From: Maridesulfovibrio ferrireducens
Lineage (GTDB): Bacteria > Desulfobacterota > Desulfovibrionia > Desulfovibrionales > Desulfovibrionaceae
DNA length: 64,000 nucleotides
Reading direction: 5' to 3'
Assembly: GCF_900101105.1 (NCBI RefSeq)
Contig: NZ_FNGA01000004.1
Span: 1-64,000 of the forward strand
Part shown: positions 27,231 through 35,167 of the stretch, piece by piece
Layout: each line of letters starts with the position of its first letter
How positions within the stretch are numbered: position 1 is the stretch's first letter
The notes under the pieces: generated by a model
Told to the model about the DNA's origin: nothing
What the model saw: the letters and a program-made list of their open reading frames with translations, nothing else
Database searches by the model: none
Program-made: the position numbers and the translations under genes

Positions 27231-29288
27231 TCAGCTCTGTTTCATATACACAACTTTTCCATCGCAGATGGTAGTTTCTATTTCCAAGTTGAAAGATTCC
27301 TTTTCGAGTTTTTTTATATTCCCCGAAAGGATAACCATATCAGCCAGCATGCCTGACTTGATTTCTCCTTTTATATTTTGGCAATATTCGGAGAGAGCAG
27401 CCCCGGAAGTATAAGCGGCAACAGCTTCATTTAAGCTTACAGATTGGTTTCTGGCCCCTTCATACCATGGTTTACGGGTCACTGCGTGGTTGATTCCGGC
27501 CCTAGGATCGCAGGAGACTATGGGCCAGTCACTGCCGAAAACAAGTGTTGCGTCGTCCACCAAAGTTTCTTTCCATGCAAAGGCTGTATTCCATTCCGAC
27601 TTCGGGACCAGAGTATGCCACATGGTCATTGGGCCTCTTTCATGCAAAGGCTGCATGGAGGCGATCACATCCAGTTTGCCGAATCTTGGTAGATCCTCCT
27701 GACTGCAGGTTTCAATATGCTCCACACGATGCGGAATCCTGTCGCCTCGTTTTTTATCAATATCTTTATTGATTTTTCGCGCCTTAGAAATGGCATCAAG
27801 CATAGATTTAACCGACCCGTCTCCTATTGAATGAGCCGCAACCTGAATTCCGAGCCTGTCCGCGAAAGCCAGAATCCTGTCAAGATCATCCTGATTGAAT
27901 TCCGGGATGCCTTGCGACGGGTCTTTGTCGAGACGATAGGCGGTATCTTTTTCAATAACTCCATCCATAAAAATTTTTAATGTGTCCAACCGAATTTTAG
28001 CATGATATTTTATATGTTCCGGCATGCTGTTCTTTTGGTGGGGATTCTCCCTTTTTGCATGCTGCCCTATATGTTTTTTATGAATAATGTCGGTTAATTT
28101 CCGAGAAACTTTTACTAACTCGTTCATCATTGGATGATTCGCGCCATGTCCGCCTTTAGCAGCCATTTTTTTTACTTTTTCATGTCTGTCCGTTCCAGCA
28201 TCCTTGAGCAGTTCCAAAAGGCGATCGTGCAATTGCGCTGCCGTTATTTCTTTTTTGCGTGCCTTAGTGAGAAGGTCGCGTGCGGCATAGCCGATGAGCA
28301 CATCATTCAGCATATTGTGGTCTGCAACAGAGGAAAAAGAAGAGCTGACACGTATCGGTAAACGGTCTTGTTGTTCCAGTTCAAGGAGCAAAAGCAGAAA
28401 GGATAAATCTTCAGCAGGTTGAGCCAAAGCCATGCGATGCACTCCGGTAATGCCGTACCCAGCGAGCTGTTTACACACAACCTCCAAATCGGAAAGCTGC
28501 TGCTCAACAGAACTGGGATATTTGGCCTGCAAGGGGCCTTCAAGGAAAGAATAAACATCAGGTTCCCTGAACTCGCCAGTGGGAATTCCATTAGAATCAA
28601 CGATAATCTTTTGTTCCAATCCAAGTTCTTTAATCAGAGGCGGGTAAGGGGGCATTTTGTGCAGTAGTTCTGCCTCCTCCACGGCTCTTGTGTTGGCCCA
28701 TGCCGTATGCATATCGTGGGCAAAAACAAGAAGGGGCTTGTCATTGACTATCTCATCAAGCGTCTGGCGACAGGTCTCGGCAGGAATTATGGGATCATCA
28801 AAATAATGGAGCCCGAAGACATACAGAATTGGTGAGCTTGAGTTTTCTTTCGCATATTTACGTAGGCGTTTCTTGAAATCAGCCGCTGTTTCCACATCTT
28901 CAATGGTTAAAGTTCCGAGCCGTTGCATAGCGACATCAAGGTGCAGATGAGAATCGACAAAACCGGGTGACACAGAATTGCCTTTTGCATCCAGAATCTT
29001 GGTTGTAGAACCTATAACCTGATCAATTTCATCAGCTGAACCGACTCTGGTAATAATGTTTCCTGCAATTGCTATATTCGCTTTACGTCCATCATTTAAA
29101 CACGCGTTTTTGATAACCAGATCAGCTTTTGCGTCCGGGTCATATTCACATTCAGGTTCTATGCGATAATTAACATCCGGATCAATATCCTCAAGTCTTA
29201 AATCCCTTTTTTCCACTCCCAGTAATTCTGGGTAGCTTCTTGTCAGAGTCTGAAGCAATGCTGTTTCCGATCTTTTAGGGCAATTCAT
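27231..29288 (-). CDS. Metal-dependent amidohydrolase (YtcJ-like)
   Basis: This 685-residue cytosolic enzyme belongs to the amidohydrolase superfamily. It has a composite N-terminal sheet (AKADLVIKNACLNDGRKANIAIAGNIITRVG) and the metal-binding HxH in VSPGFVDSHLHLD (His112 and His114 region). Later metal and substrate residues include the HSIGDG and RVEHIETC histidines, and the terminal Asp is in LVFGSDWPI. The YtcJ subfamily hydrolyses C-N bonds of unknown substrates. It is longer than usual because of an insert at about 330-430 rich in Lys/His. Its ribosome site (AGAGGA) begins right at the edge of the right-hand 70-bp repeat, so that repeat probably lies within its promoter or leader. Confidence 0.85.
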   Translation of the reverse strand: MNCPKRSETALLQTLTRSYPELLGVEKRDLRLEDIDPDVNYRIEPECEYDPDAKADLVIKNACLNDGRKANIAIAGNIITRVGSADEIDQVIGSTTKILDAKGNSVSPGFVDSHLHLDVAMQRLGTLTIEDVETAADFKKRLRKYAKENSSSPILYVFGLHYFDDPIIPAETCRQTLDEIVNDKPLLVFAHDMHTAWANTRAVEEAELLHKMPPYPPLIKELGLEQKIIVDSNGIPTGEFREPDVYSFLEGPLQAKYPSSVEQQLSDLEVVCKQLAGYGITGVHRMALAQPAEDLSFLLLLLELEQQDRLPIRVSSSFSSVADHNMLNDVLIGYAARDLLTKARKKEITAAQLHDRLLELLKDAGTDRHEKVKKMAAKGGHGANHPMMNELVKVSRKLTDIIHKKHIGQHAKRENPHQKNSMPEHIKYHAKIRLDTLKIFMDGVIEKDTAYRLDKDPSQGIPEFNQDDLDRILAFADRLGIQVAAHSIGDGSVKSMLDAISKARKINKDIDKKRGDRIPHRVEHIETCSQEDLPRFGKLDVIASMQPLHERGPMTMWHTLVPKSEWNTAFAWKETLVDDATLVFGSDWPIVSCDPRAGINHAVTRKPWYEGARNQSVSLNEAVAAYTSGAALSEYCQNIKGEIKSGMLADMVILSGNIKKLEKESFNLEIETTICDGKVVYMKQS

Positions 29289-29302
29289 ATATGTATTCCT
29301 CT

Positions 29303-29372
29303 AGGTTTCTGTTTTTCATAACATACATAACATGAACGACTGAAACTTCAAGAAACAACATTGACCAGTGGG
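29303..29372 (+). repeat. 70-bp direct repeat, right copy
   Basis: It matches 24902-24971 at 68 of 70 positions. It sits between the amidohydrolase ribosome site and a tRNA-derived fragment, so it marks one boundary of the 4.4-kb module. Confidence 0.85.
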
Positions 29373-29395
29373 TGTGTTGTCCGATCTTCAAATAA

Positions 29396-29440
29396 GAAAA
29401 AGGATACCAATCTAAACGATTGATATCCTTTTTAAAAAAA
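29396..29440 (-). terminator. tRNA-type terminator following the tRNA-like fragment
   Basis: A hairpin AAAAAGGATA(C/T)CAATC...GATTGATATCCTTTTT is preceded on the minus strand by the tRNA-like 3' fragment and followed by TTTTT. Confidence 0.75.
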
Positions 29441-29441
29441 G

Positions 29442-29465
29442 TTGCGGGGTCGAAGGGACTTGAAC
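29442..29465 (-). pseudogene. tRNA 3'-end fragment
   Basis: On the minus strand these 24 bases look like a T-loop (GTTCAAGT), the 3' T-stem (CCCTT) and an acceptor strand (CGACCCCGCA). No 5' two thirds of a tRNA is present. It is probably a leftover of an integration event at a tRNA 3' end. Confidence 0.5.
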
Positions 29466-29481
29466 ATTCCCCAAAAGAAAA

Positions 29482-29512
29482 AGGGTTAACTAAATAATTA
29501 GTTAACCCTTAA
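29482..29512 (-). terminator. Terminator of tRNA-Pro(UGG) copy A
   Basis: The stem AAGGGTTAACTA/TAGTTAACCCTT is followed on the minus strand by TTTTCTTTT. The equivalent hairpin of copy B is at about 31540-31569. Confidence 0.85.
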
Positions 29513-29519
29513 ATTTCTA

Positions 29520-29596
29520 TGGTCGGGGCGAAGAGATTCGAACTCCCGGCATCCTGCTCCCAAAGCAGGCGCGCTACCAAACTGCGCCACGCCCCG
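29520..29596 (-). tRNA. tRNA-Pro(UGG), copy A
   Basis: A full 77-nt cloverleaf with encoded CCA: acceptor CGGGGCG/CGCCCCG, anticodon stem CCTGC/GCAGG, loop TTTGGGA (anticodon UGG), T-loop TTCGAAT. It is identical to copy B and should read CCA/CCG proline codons. Confidence 0.97.
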
Positions 29597-29949
29597 ACTG
29601 ATATAATTTGCTGCACTAGCGCTGTGCACAAAAGAGGGAATAGTTGAAACGTATGTGCTTGGCAAGCTTTTTTTTACATTGTTTATAGGGTTTTGAAGGA
29701 ATGAAAGTTTTGAATAGTGGTTTTGAATTGCGGGTTTGGTATTAGATAGATTAAATTATGAAGTTTTGCCGAAGACGAAGGGAGAGCTTGGAAGGGAAGA
29801 GGAGAAGAATTTTTTTATGGGTGATCTGTATAAGTAGTGTTTAACGGAGTGGTTTTTGGGTGTTTTGATTACCTTTGTGATTATTGACAAAGTCATTGAT
29901 GGGTTTATTGTGACAAAATCTTTAATCAATATGCTGAGAGCAATTGTCA
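29597..29949. other. Left flank of the inserted gene
   Basis: Bases 29597-29666 are the upstream promoter part of the duplicated tRNA unit (minus strand TTGCCA, 17 bp, TATTCC). Bases 29667-29949 are very AT-rich and carry the promoter of the nuclease-like gene; no other gene is evident. Confidence 0.5.
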
Positions 29950-31440
29950 ATGAACGATATGAAATCAAGTGTTAGTATAGCTGGAAAGGAAGTTTTAATT
30001 TTTGGTAATGAATCAGGTGAAGAATATGTATATCAAGATTTAGTCGACCAGCTTAGAAGATATAATATATTTGAATCTTTGAACTGGATTGGAAAAAAAT
30101 CATACCATTTATCAAAATCTACTAATGTTAATAGTATCTTAGCTTATGTTTCAATGGTGTTAATAAAACACTGTAATGATCATCGCACAAAAAGTCTTGA
30201 TGATAACGGGCTATTAAATGTAGTGCAGAGTTACTTGAGTCTTAAAGATCCTCTGTTAGAAGATGGTGATGGAGTAGCTTATTTATTACGTTATGGGGCA
30301 GTGTGTTGGGATTATGCACGTCCAACTGTGTATGCCATTCCAAGAACATATCTTTTATATTCAAAGCTGTGGGGAAAATGTAATAAAGTAACTATAGACC
30401 TTAAAAATGACATCAAAGAAATAACAGGGCTAAAGTTAGAAGATTTGCTTTATATGGCCTGCGAATTTCATACTAGATCAAAGAATGGACATGTTCTCAA
30501 ATATAAAGATTCTAATGTTTCATTATTTGATGATGAAAATCAAAATTTGTTTTTTAAATTTGTATCCTGTGACTATGAAACCTTTAGGAATGAATGCAAA
30601 GAAATACGTGCTGGGTATGAAAAGTATTCGTTTAATCCTCTTTTAAAGTTTCCTCTTATCATTTCGCAAAAAAGACCATATGAGCTTGATGTTAAGCCAT
30701 ACTTAGTGCCAGTTCCAGATCTATTGCTGTATCGAGTTACCAATGGCCTTTTTTTTGATTTGGCTGAACGCTATAGAGGAAAGAAGAAGGAGAATCCTTT
30801 TAGAACATCGTTTGGATATGTTTTTCAAGATTATGTAGGCGAATTATTGAAAAGAACAGTTCCTGAGCATCAAGTACTTCCTGAATTTAAGTATGATAAA
30901 ACTAATGATTCTCCTGATTGGTTGCTGTTGGATGGAGATAAATTAGTTGTTATTGAAGTTAAGCACCCTATATTATATTTGAATGCAAAACAATTTGGAG
31001 AATATGCTACTGTCAAAAAAGATTTAAAACAAACCATTGGAAAAGCTGCTATTCAGTTGTATAAATTTGAAGAAGCTATAAAAAGTAGTACTGATATTAA
31101 ATTGTCTCGTTTTAAACAATGTAAAATTCAAAGATTAATAGTTACCTACGATAGTGGATATTTTTTAAATTCATTTATAAAAGATTGTTCTGAAGAAATA
31201 CTGAAAGATAATCTTGGTTTTGTTCCTGATAATTTTGATTTCCAAGCTATTTCAATAGATGATTTCGAATATCTTATAGGGGGATATGGGAAGAATTTGT
31301 TTTCTTTTTTAAAGAACAAAGTAATTACGAAAGAACATCGAGAGATGGATTTCAGAGAATATATTTATTGTCAGAACAATTTCGATCAATGTAGGAATGA
31401 ATTTTTAGAGAATTTGCTTAACGAATTATTAGAAATTTAA
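29950..31440 (+). CDS. PD-(D/E)XK nuclease-like protein, unknown family (candidate defence gene)
   Basis: The protein has 496 residues from the ATG at 29950; a TTG two codons earlier is also possible. I do not recognise the family. The C-terminal half carries a PD-(D/E)XK nuclease pattern: a helix with an acidic residue (FQDYVGELLKR), then SPDWLLLDGDKLVVIEVKHP with Asp323, Glu336 and Lys338, then a helix with Lys/Gln. The N-terminal 230 residues are helical with no motif I can name; there is no helicase, ATPase or membrane segment. Codon use is strongly A/T-biased compared with all neighbours, a sign of transfer. It is alone between two identical tRNA-Pro genes, transcribed opposite to them. 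Single-gene nuclease islands at tRNA genes are often antiphage systems; that is inference. Confidence 0.75.
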   Translation: MNDMKSSVSIAGKEVLIFGNESGEEYVYQDLVDQLRRYNIFESLNWIGKKSYHLSKSTNVNSILAYVSMVLIKHCNDHRTKSLDDNGLLNVVQSYLSLKDPLLEDGDGVAYLLRYGAVCWDYARPTVYAIPRTYLLYSKLWGKCNKVTIDLKNDIKEITGLKLEDLLYMACEFHTRSKNGHVLKYKDSNVSLFDDENQNLFFKFVSCDYETFRNECKEIRAGYEKYSFNPLLKFPLIISQKRPYELDVKPYLVPVPDLLLYRVTNGLFFDLAERYRGKKKENPFRTSFGYVFQDYVGELLKRTVPEHQVLPEFKYDKTNDSPDWLLLDGDKLVVIEVKHPILYLNAKQFGEYATVKKDLKQTIGKAAIQLYKFEEAIKSSTDIKLSRFKQCKIQRLIVTYDSGYFLNSFIKDCSEEILKDNLGFVPDNFDFQAISIDDFEYLIGGYGKNLFSFLKNKVITKEHREMDFREYIYCQNNFDQCRNEFLENLLNELLEI

Positions 31441-31524
31441 ATTTTGTAGTTCTCCAATGTTCTCTGTCCATCAAAAGAACCACCCCACATCCGCTCCAAT
31501 TCACAAAATATTCCCCACCAAATT

Positions 31525-31725
31525 TTCCCCAAAAGAAAAAGGGTTAACTAAATAAATAGTTAACCCTTGTATTCTCTGTGGTCGGGGCGAAGAGATTCGA
31601 ACTCCCGGCATCCTGCTCCCAAAGCAGGCGCGCTACCAAACTGCGCCACGCCCCGACTGATATAATTTGCTGCACTAGCGCTGTGCACAGAAAAGGGGAT
31701 AGTTGAAACGTATGTGCTTGGCAAG
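31525..31725 (-). repeat. About 200-bp duplication unit containing tRNA-Pro(UGG), copy B
   Basis: The right-hand copy of the direct repeat. The tRNA is identical to copy A; the -10-like box differs (TATCCC versus TATTCC). Homology stops right after the -35-like TTGCCA. Confidence 0.9.
31579..31655 (-). tRNA. tRNA-Pro(UGG), copy B
   Basis: Identical over 77 nt to the copy at 29520-29596, with encoded CCA and its own terminator and upstream region. Which copy is ancestral cannot be told from sequence alone. Confidence 0.97.
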
Positions 31726-31815
31726 TGTTAATTTAATAAAAATGAAAATAAATTTAAGTCTTTTAGGTTTTATTGTTTGTTTTCAAGTGTTTATTGTTTT
31801 TAATTTATTTTACGA

Positions 31816-32844
31816 TTAATTGGACTTGTTCTCAAAAACCCCATTTGCGTGGCATCCGCAGTATTTACACATGCCATGATCCACTCCCATGTTTTCCATT
31901 GAAAAGCCTAACCTGCGGATAATTTCTTTGTTGCAGGACGGACAGAACGTTGAGGAAAACTCATTTCCGGGAACATTACCTATATATACATACTTAAGTC
32001 CTGCGTCGTTCCCTGCTTGTCGGGCAAGGGTCAGAGATGTCATGGGGGTAACCGGACAATCCTGCATCATATAGTCAGGATGGAAGCGGGATAGGTGCCA
32101 AGGGACTTCTTCGCCAAGTTCTGTCGCTATGAAGTTTGCCAGTTGTTTCAGTTCAGAGATCTCATCATTTTTGCCGGGAATGAGCAGGGTTGTTACTTCC
32201 AGCCACCAGCCCAGTTTTTTAATGTGCTTGAGCGTTTCGAGTACAGGGTTCAGTTTGCCTTTGCAGATTTCCTTATAAAACGTGTTGTTGAAACTTTTTA
32301 GATCAATGTTGGCAGCATCAATTAAGGGGGCGAGTTCTTCGAGACATTCAGGACTCTGAAATCCGTTTGAAACCATGATGTTTTTTAAACCGTGATCGTG
32401 AGCAAGTTTTGCAGTGTCCTGCATAAGCTCAAAAAATATAGTCGGTTCTGAATAGGTGTAGGATATGGATTTACATTTGTGGGATATAGCAAGCTCAACC
32501 AGTGTTTCGGGCGTTACTTTCTGTCCGGTTACCTCGCGGCCCGATTTTGGGTGTTGTGATAACGAGGCATTCTGGCAGAATTCACAGCCGAAATTACAAC
32601 CCTGCGTTCCTAGTGAAAAAGTAGTGGTGCCGGGCAGAAAATGGTAGAGCGGTTTTTTTTCAACGGGGTCAATGTTGATTGCTGCGACCAAGTCGTATGT
32701 TTTTGTCATCAACGAACCGTCAATGTTCTGCCGGACTCCGCATATTCCATGTTCGTCAGGCTCTATAATACAAAAATGATTACAGAGACGGCATTGGACT
32801 TTTCCGTTTTTCAATTCTTTCCATAGTCGTGCAGGGTGTAGCAT
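31816..32844 (-). CDS. amrS: AmmeMemoRadiSam system radical SAM enzyme
   Basis: This 342-residue radical SAM protein is related to activases but has no known radical-enzyme partner. An N-terminal zinc- or cluster-type Cys set (CRLCNHFCIIEPDEHGICG) precedes the SAM motif GCNFGCEFCQNASLSQ. The middle has SYTYSEPTIF and the C-terminus a second CxxC pair (FCPSCN...CKYCGC), all standard for AmrS. AmrS works in an undefined modification pathway with AmrA and AmrB, neither of which is visible here. It stands alone after the tRNA-Pro island. Confidence 0.9.
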   Translation of the reverse strand: MLHPARLWKELKNGKVQCRLCNHFCIIEPDEHGICGVRQNIDGSLMTKTYDLVAAINIDPVEKKPLYHFLPGTTTFSLGTQGCNFGCEFCQNASLSQHPKSGREVTGQKVTPETLVELAISHKCKSISYTYSEPTIFFELMQDTAKLAHDHGLKNIMVSNGFQSPECLEELAPLIDAANIDLKSFNNTFYKEICKGKLNPVLETLKHIKKLGWWLEVTTLLIPGKNDEISELKQLANFIATELGEEVPWHLSRFHPDYMMQDCPVTPMTSLTLARQAGNDAGLKYVYIGNVPGNEFSSTFCPSCNKEIIRRLGFSMENMGVDHGMCKYCGCHANGVFENKSN

Positions 32845-32856
32845 TTTTGGGAGTCC

Positions 32857-33120
32857 TTATCTTTTAATTTCGGGGACAATAAGAATAGGGCCTATGTTCG
32901 GCGTGTCCTTTTCATCCTTTTCTTTTGGTCTGGTGCTCATTATATTAGACTTGTTTCCGGTCTCAATTGAGATTTCATTGTTGTCTTGTCTTGTTCCCAT
33001 GCGTATATTTTCGCGGTCTTTGGCAGTGTCCTTATTAATAAATTTAGTTCCAGCCAAAGCAGGGGTTGAGAAAATAAGTCCAAAAATAATAAATCCGAAT
33101 ATTAAAGTTTTCTTGTACAT
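32857..33120 (-). CDS. Small exported protein, unknown
   Basis: The 87-residue product starts at ATG 33120, which has GGAGAAATATC upstream. It has a clear signal peptide (residues 1-23, ending PALA-G) and a charged, mostly unstructured mature part with Asn/Asp/Lys and no cysteines. I recognise no family. Only 12 bp separate it from amrS downstream on the same strand, so the two may be cotranscribed. Confidence 0.6.
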   Translation of the reverse strand: MYKKTLIFGFIIFGLIFSTPALAGTKFINKDTAKDRENIRMGTRQDNNEISIETGNKSNIMSTRPKEKDEKDTPNIGPILIVPEIKR

Positions 33121-33419
33121 GATATTTCTCCGTGTCATACTGTACCAGACTGTTCAGAATTTGGCACCTTCTTAGTTACTCCGAAAACTAAAAGAGTAGA
33201 ACATGTTAACCATTCGTATCTTTTGAGTTTTTACAGCTAATCATTATCTATTTTTTTAATATAGTGAATGATTCTGCTCCTCCGTCAGGTAGTATAAATG
33301 AATGCAAGCAGCGGACCTTATCGGTTTTACTATCGACAAAAGGTGCAATGATGCGCCTTGAACTCTTATCGATTTCAGCATATACAGTCCATTCTTAGAG
33401 ATTGTTAGGAGATAAATAT

Positions 33420-34466
33420 ATGGCAAGTCGTTCTGATGCTTACAAGGCCGCCGGTGTTAATATCGACGCGGCAAATGATTTTATAGGTCGCATTAAAGGT
33501 ATGGTGGGTTCCACTTTTACCAAAGGTGTAGTCACGGATATCGGTGGTTTCGGCGGGCTTTTCAAGCTTGACCTGACTCAAATGGAAGAGCCTGTTCTTG
33601 TAGCAGGTACCGATGGCGTGGGTACTAAATTAAAACTGGCTTTCGCGCTAGACAAACACGATACCATCGGTATTGATCTTGTCGCTATGAGCGTGAATGA
33701 CATATTGGTACAGGGCGCAAAGCCTTTGTTTTTCCTTGATTATTTTGCAACAGGAAAACTGGAAGTAGGCGTAGCTGAAACAGTTCTTTCCGGAATAGTT
33801 GAAGGTTGTAAAATGTCATCCTGTGCTCTGCTTGGCGGAGAAACTGCAGAAATGCCCGGATTTTATGCCGATGGCGAATATGACCTGTCCGGCTTCTGCG
33901 TCGGTATGGTTGATAACGCAAATATTGTTGATGGTTCTTCCATTACAATCGGTGATTCAATCATCGGCCTTGCTTCCTCAGGTGTCCATTCAAACGGATA
34001 CTCTCTGGTTCGCAAACTGTATGATGAATCCGGCCTTGCCGCAGATGATCTTCTGCCCGGTACGGATCAAAAAATCGGAGAAGCTCTTATCACTCCGACT
34101 AAAATTTATGCAGACGCTGTACGCAATATTATCCGCGAAATCGAAGTTAAGGGAATGGTTCATGTTACCGGCGGCGGTTTCTATGACAATCTGCCTAGAA
34201 TCCTGCCTCAGCAGGTTACAGCAGAAATTAATTTCGGAACATGGGAAGTTCTTCCTGTGTTTAACTGGATGAAAGAACAGGGCAATCTCAGTTGGCCTGA
34301 AATGTTACAGATTTTCAACTGTGGTATCGGTTATATCATGGTTGTTAAAGGTGACAGAGAAGAAGACGTTATCAACAGACTTAATGGCATGGACATTAAA
34401 TCTTGGAAAATCGGAGAAATAACTGCCAGAGATGGTGATTCCGAACAGGTAAACGTTAATTTCTAA
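33420..34466 (+). CDS. purM: Phosphoribosylformylglycinamidine cyclo-ligase (AIR synthase)
   Basis: The 348-residue enzyme catalyses the fifth step of purine synthesis, closing FGAM to AIR with ATP. It has the PurM domains: VAGTDGVGTKLKLAF (substrate loop), the GIDLVAMSVNDILVQGAKPLFFLDYFATG core, and HVTGGGFYDNLPRILP. The start with TAGGAG before ATG at 33420 is preferred over an earlier frame extension. It is a single gene ended by a terminator. The 299-bp upstream region shows no riboswitch I can identify. Confidence 0.96.
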   Translation: MASRSDAYKAAGVNIDAANDFIGRIKGMVGSTFTKGVVTDIGGFGGLFKLDLTQMEEPVLVAGTDGVGTKLKLAFALDKHDTIGIDLVAMSVNDILVQGAKPLFFLDYFATGKLEVGVAETVLSGIVEGCKMSSCALLGGETAEMPGFYADGEYDLSGFCVGMVDNANIVDGSSITIGDSIIGLASSGVHSNGYSLVRKLYDESGLAADDLLPGTDQKIGEALITPTKIYADAVRNIIREIEVKGMVHVTGGGFYDNLPRILPQQVTAEINFGTWEVLPVFNWMKEQGNLSWPEMLQIFNCGIGYIMVVKGDREEDVINRLNGMDIKSWKIGEITARDGDSEQVNVNF

Positions 34467-34485
34467 TTCCTGATCAAGATTAAAA

Positions 34486-34522
34486 TTAAAACCCCTGAAA
34501 CTTTAGTTTCAGGGGTTTTTTT
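34486..34522 (+). terminator. Terminator of purM
   Basis: AAACCCCTGAAAC/GTTTCAGGGGTTT stem followed by T residues. Confidence 0.9.
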
Positions 34523-34546
34523 TGTAATTAAACTTATCAAGTTAAA

Positions 34547-35146
34547 TTATTTCTTTTTCCAGTTGCCTGACGCATCCTGAATCCACCATCCGGCGGGTGC
34601 TTTTTTCTGCCAGACTTCGGTAAAGATATTTGTGATTTTCACAATTTCACTTCCGGGAATGTTCATGGATGCGGCAACTTCCGCGTATAGTTTTTTTCTC
34701 GTGTTGTTATCCTGTGAAATTAATCTGCGGACTGCTGCAGTATCAGGAAGGCTTAAACCTTTCTTGTTTATCAGTTCCAGATATCCACTTTTGTTGATGC
34801 CTATATTTCCGGCATTGTAATAGGGGATAAGCTGCTGGTGGTCTGCCGCAATATTTTGCTTTAAGCCTCTGATCGCAGAGTTGGACTGTTTAAGTCCTTC
34901 AATGTCGGATTCGGTAACGTCTTTTGCATGTGCGGCAGATGGCGTTATGAATGCAAGGAAAGACGGCAGAGATGAGCTGTCTTTGTTATTTATGGGTTGC
35001 TGAGCATCGGTCCCGTAAATGTCATCGACGATATCTTCAGCCGCTTTTTCGACCTGCGCTGCCGGAAAATATATGTTTACAGTGACGCAGGCTGCAAAGG
35101 CAAAAAGAGTCATCAACGTTAAAACCTGAGCGGTTTTTTTGATCAT
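34547..35146 (-). CDS. DUF1318 (YdbL-like) lipoprotein
   Basis: This 199-residue exported protein has a signal peptide with a lipobox (residues about 5-20, FAFAAC; Cys20). The C-terminal half (about 75-175) is the YdbL/DUF1318 domain, with IRGLKQN, GYLELIN and RKKLYAEVA as landmarks. In E. coli ydbH-ynbE-ydbL, YnbE is a separate small lipoprotein and YdbL is a periplasmic protein. Here the lipoprotein N-terminus VTVNIYFPAAQVEKAAEDIV resembles YnbE, so the two may be fused. It follows the YdbH-like gene by 21 bp and should work with it in phospholipid transport to the outer membrane. Confidence 0.8.
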   Translation of the reverse strand: MIKKTAQVLTLMTLFAFAACVTVNIYFPAAQVEKAAEDIVDDIYGTDAQQPINNKDSSSLPSFLAFITPSAAHAKDVTESDIEGLKQSNSAIRGLKQNIAADHQQLIPYYNAGNIGINKSGYLELINKKGLSLPDTAAVRRLISQDNNTRKKLYAEVAASMNIPGSEIVKITNIFTEVWQKKAPAGWWIQDASGNWKKK

Positions 35147-35167
35147 AATTATCTCCTGTTAAGGAAT

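Larger units (their letters stand above)
29467..29666 (-). repeat. About 200-bp duplication unit containing tRNA-Pro(UGG), copy A
   Basis: Bases 29467-29666 and 31525-31725 align almost without gaps and differ at only a handful of positions, all outside the tRNA. The unit includes the terminator, the whole tRNA and its promoter region, and ends exactly at a TTGCCA -35-like sequence. The copies are direct repeats 2058 bp apart. Confidence 0.9.
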
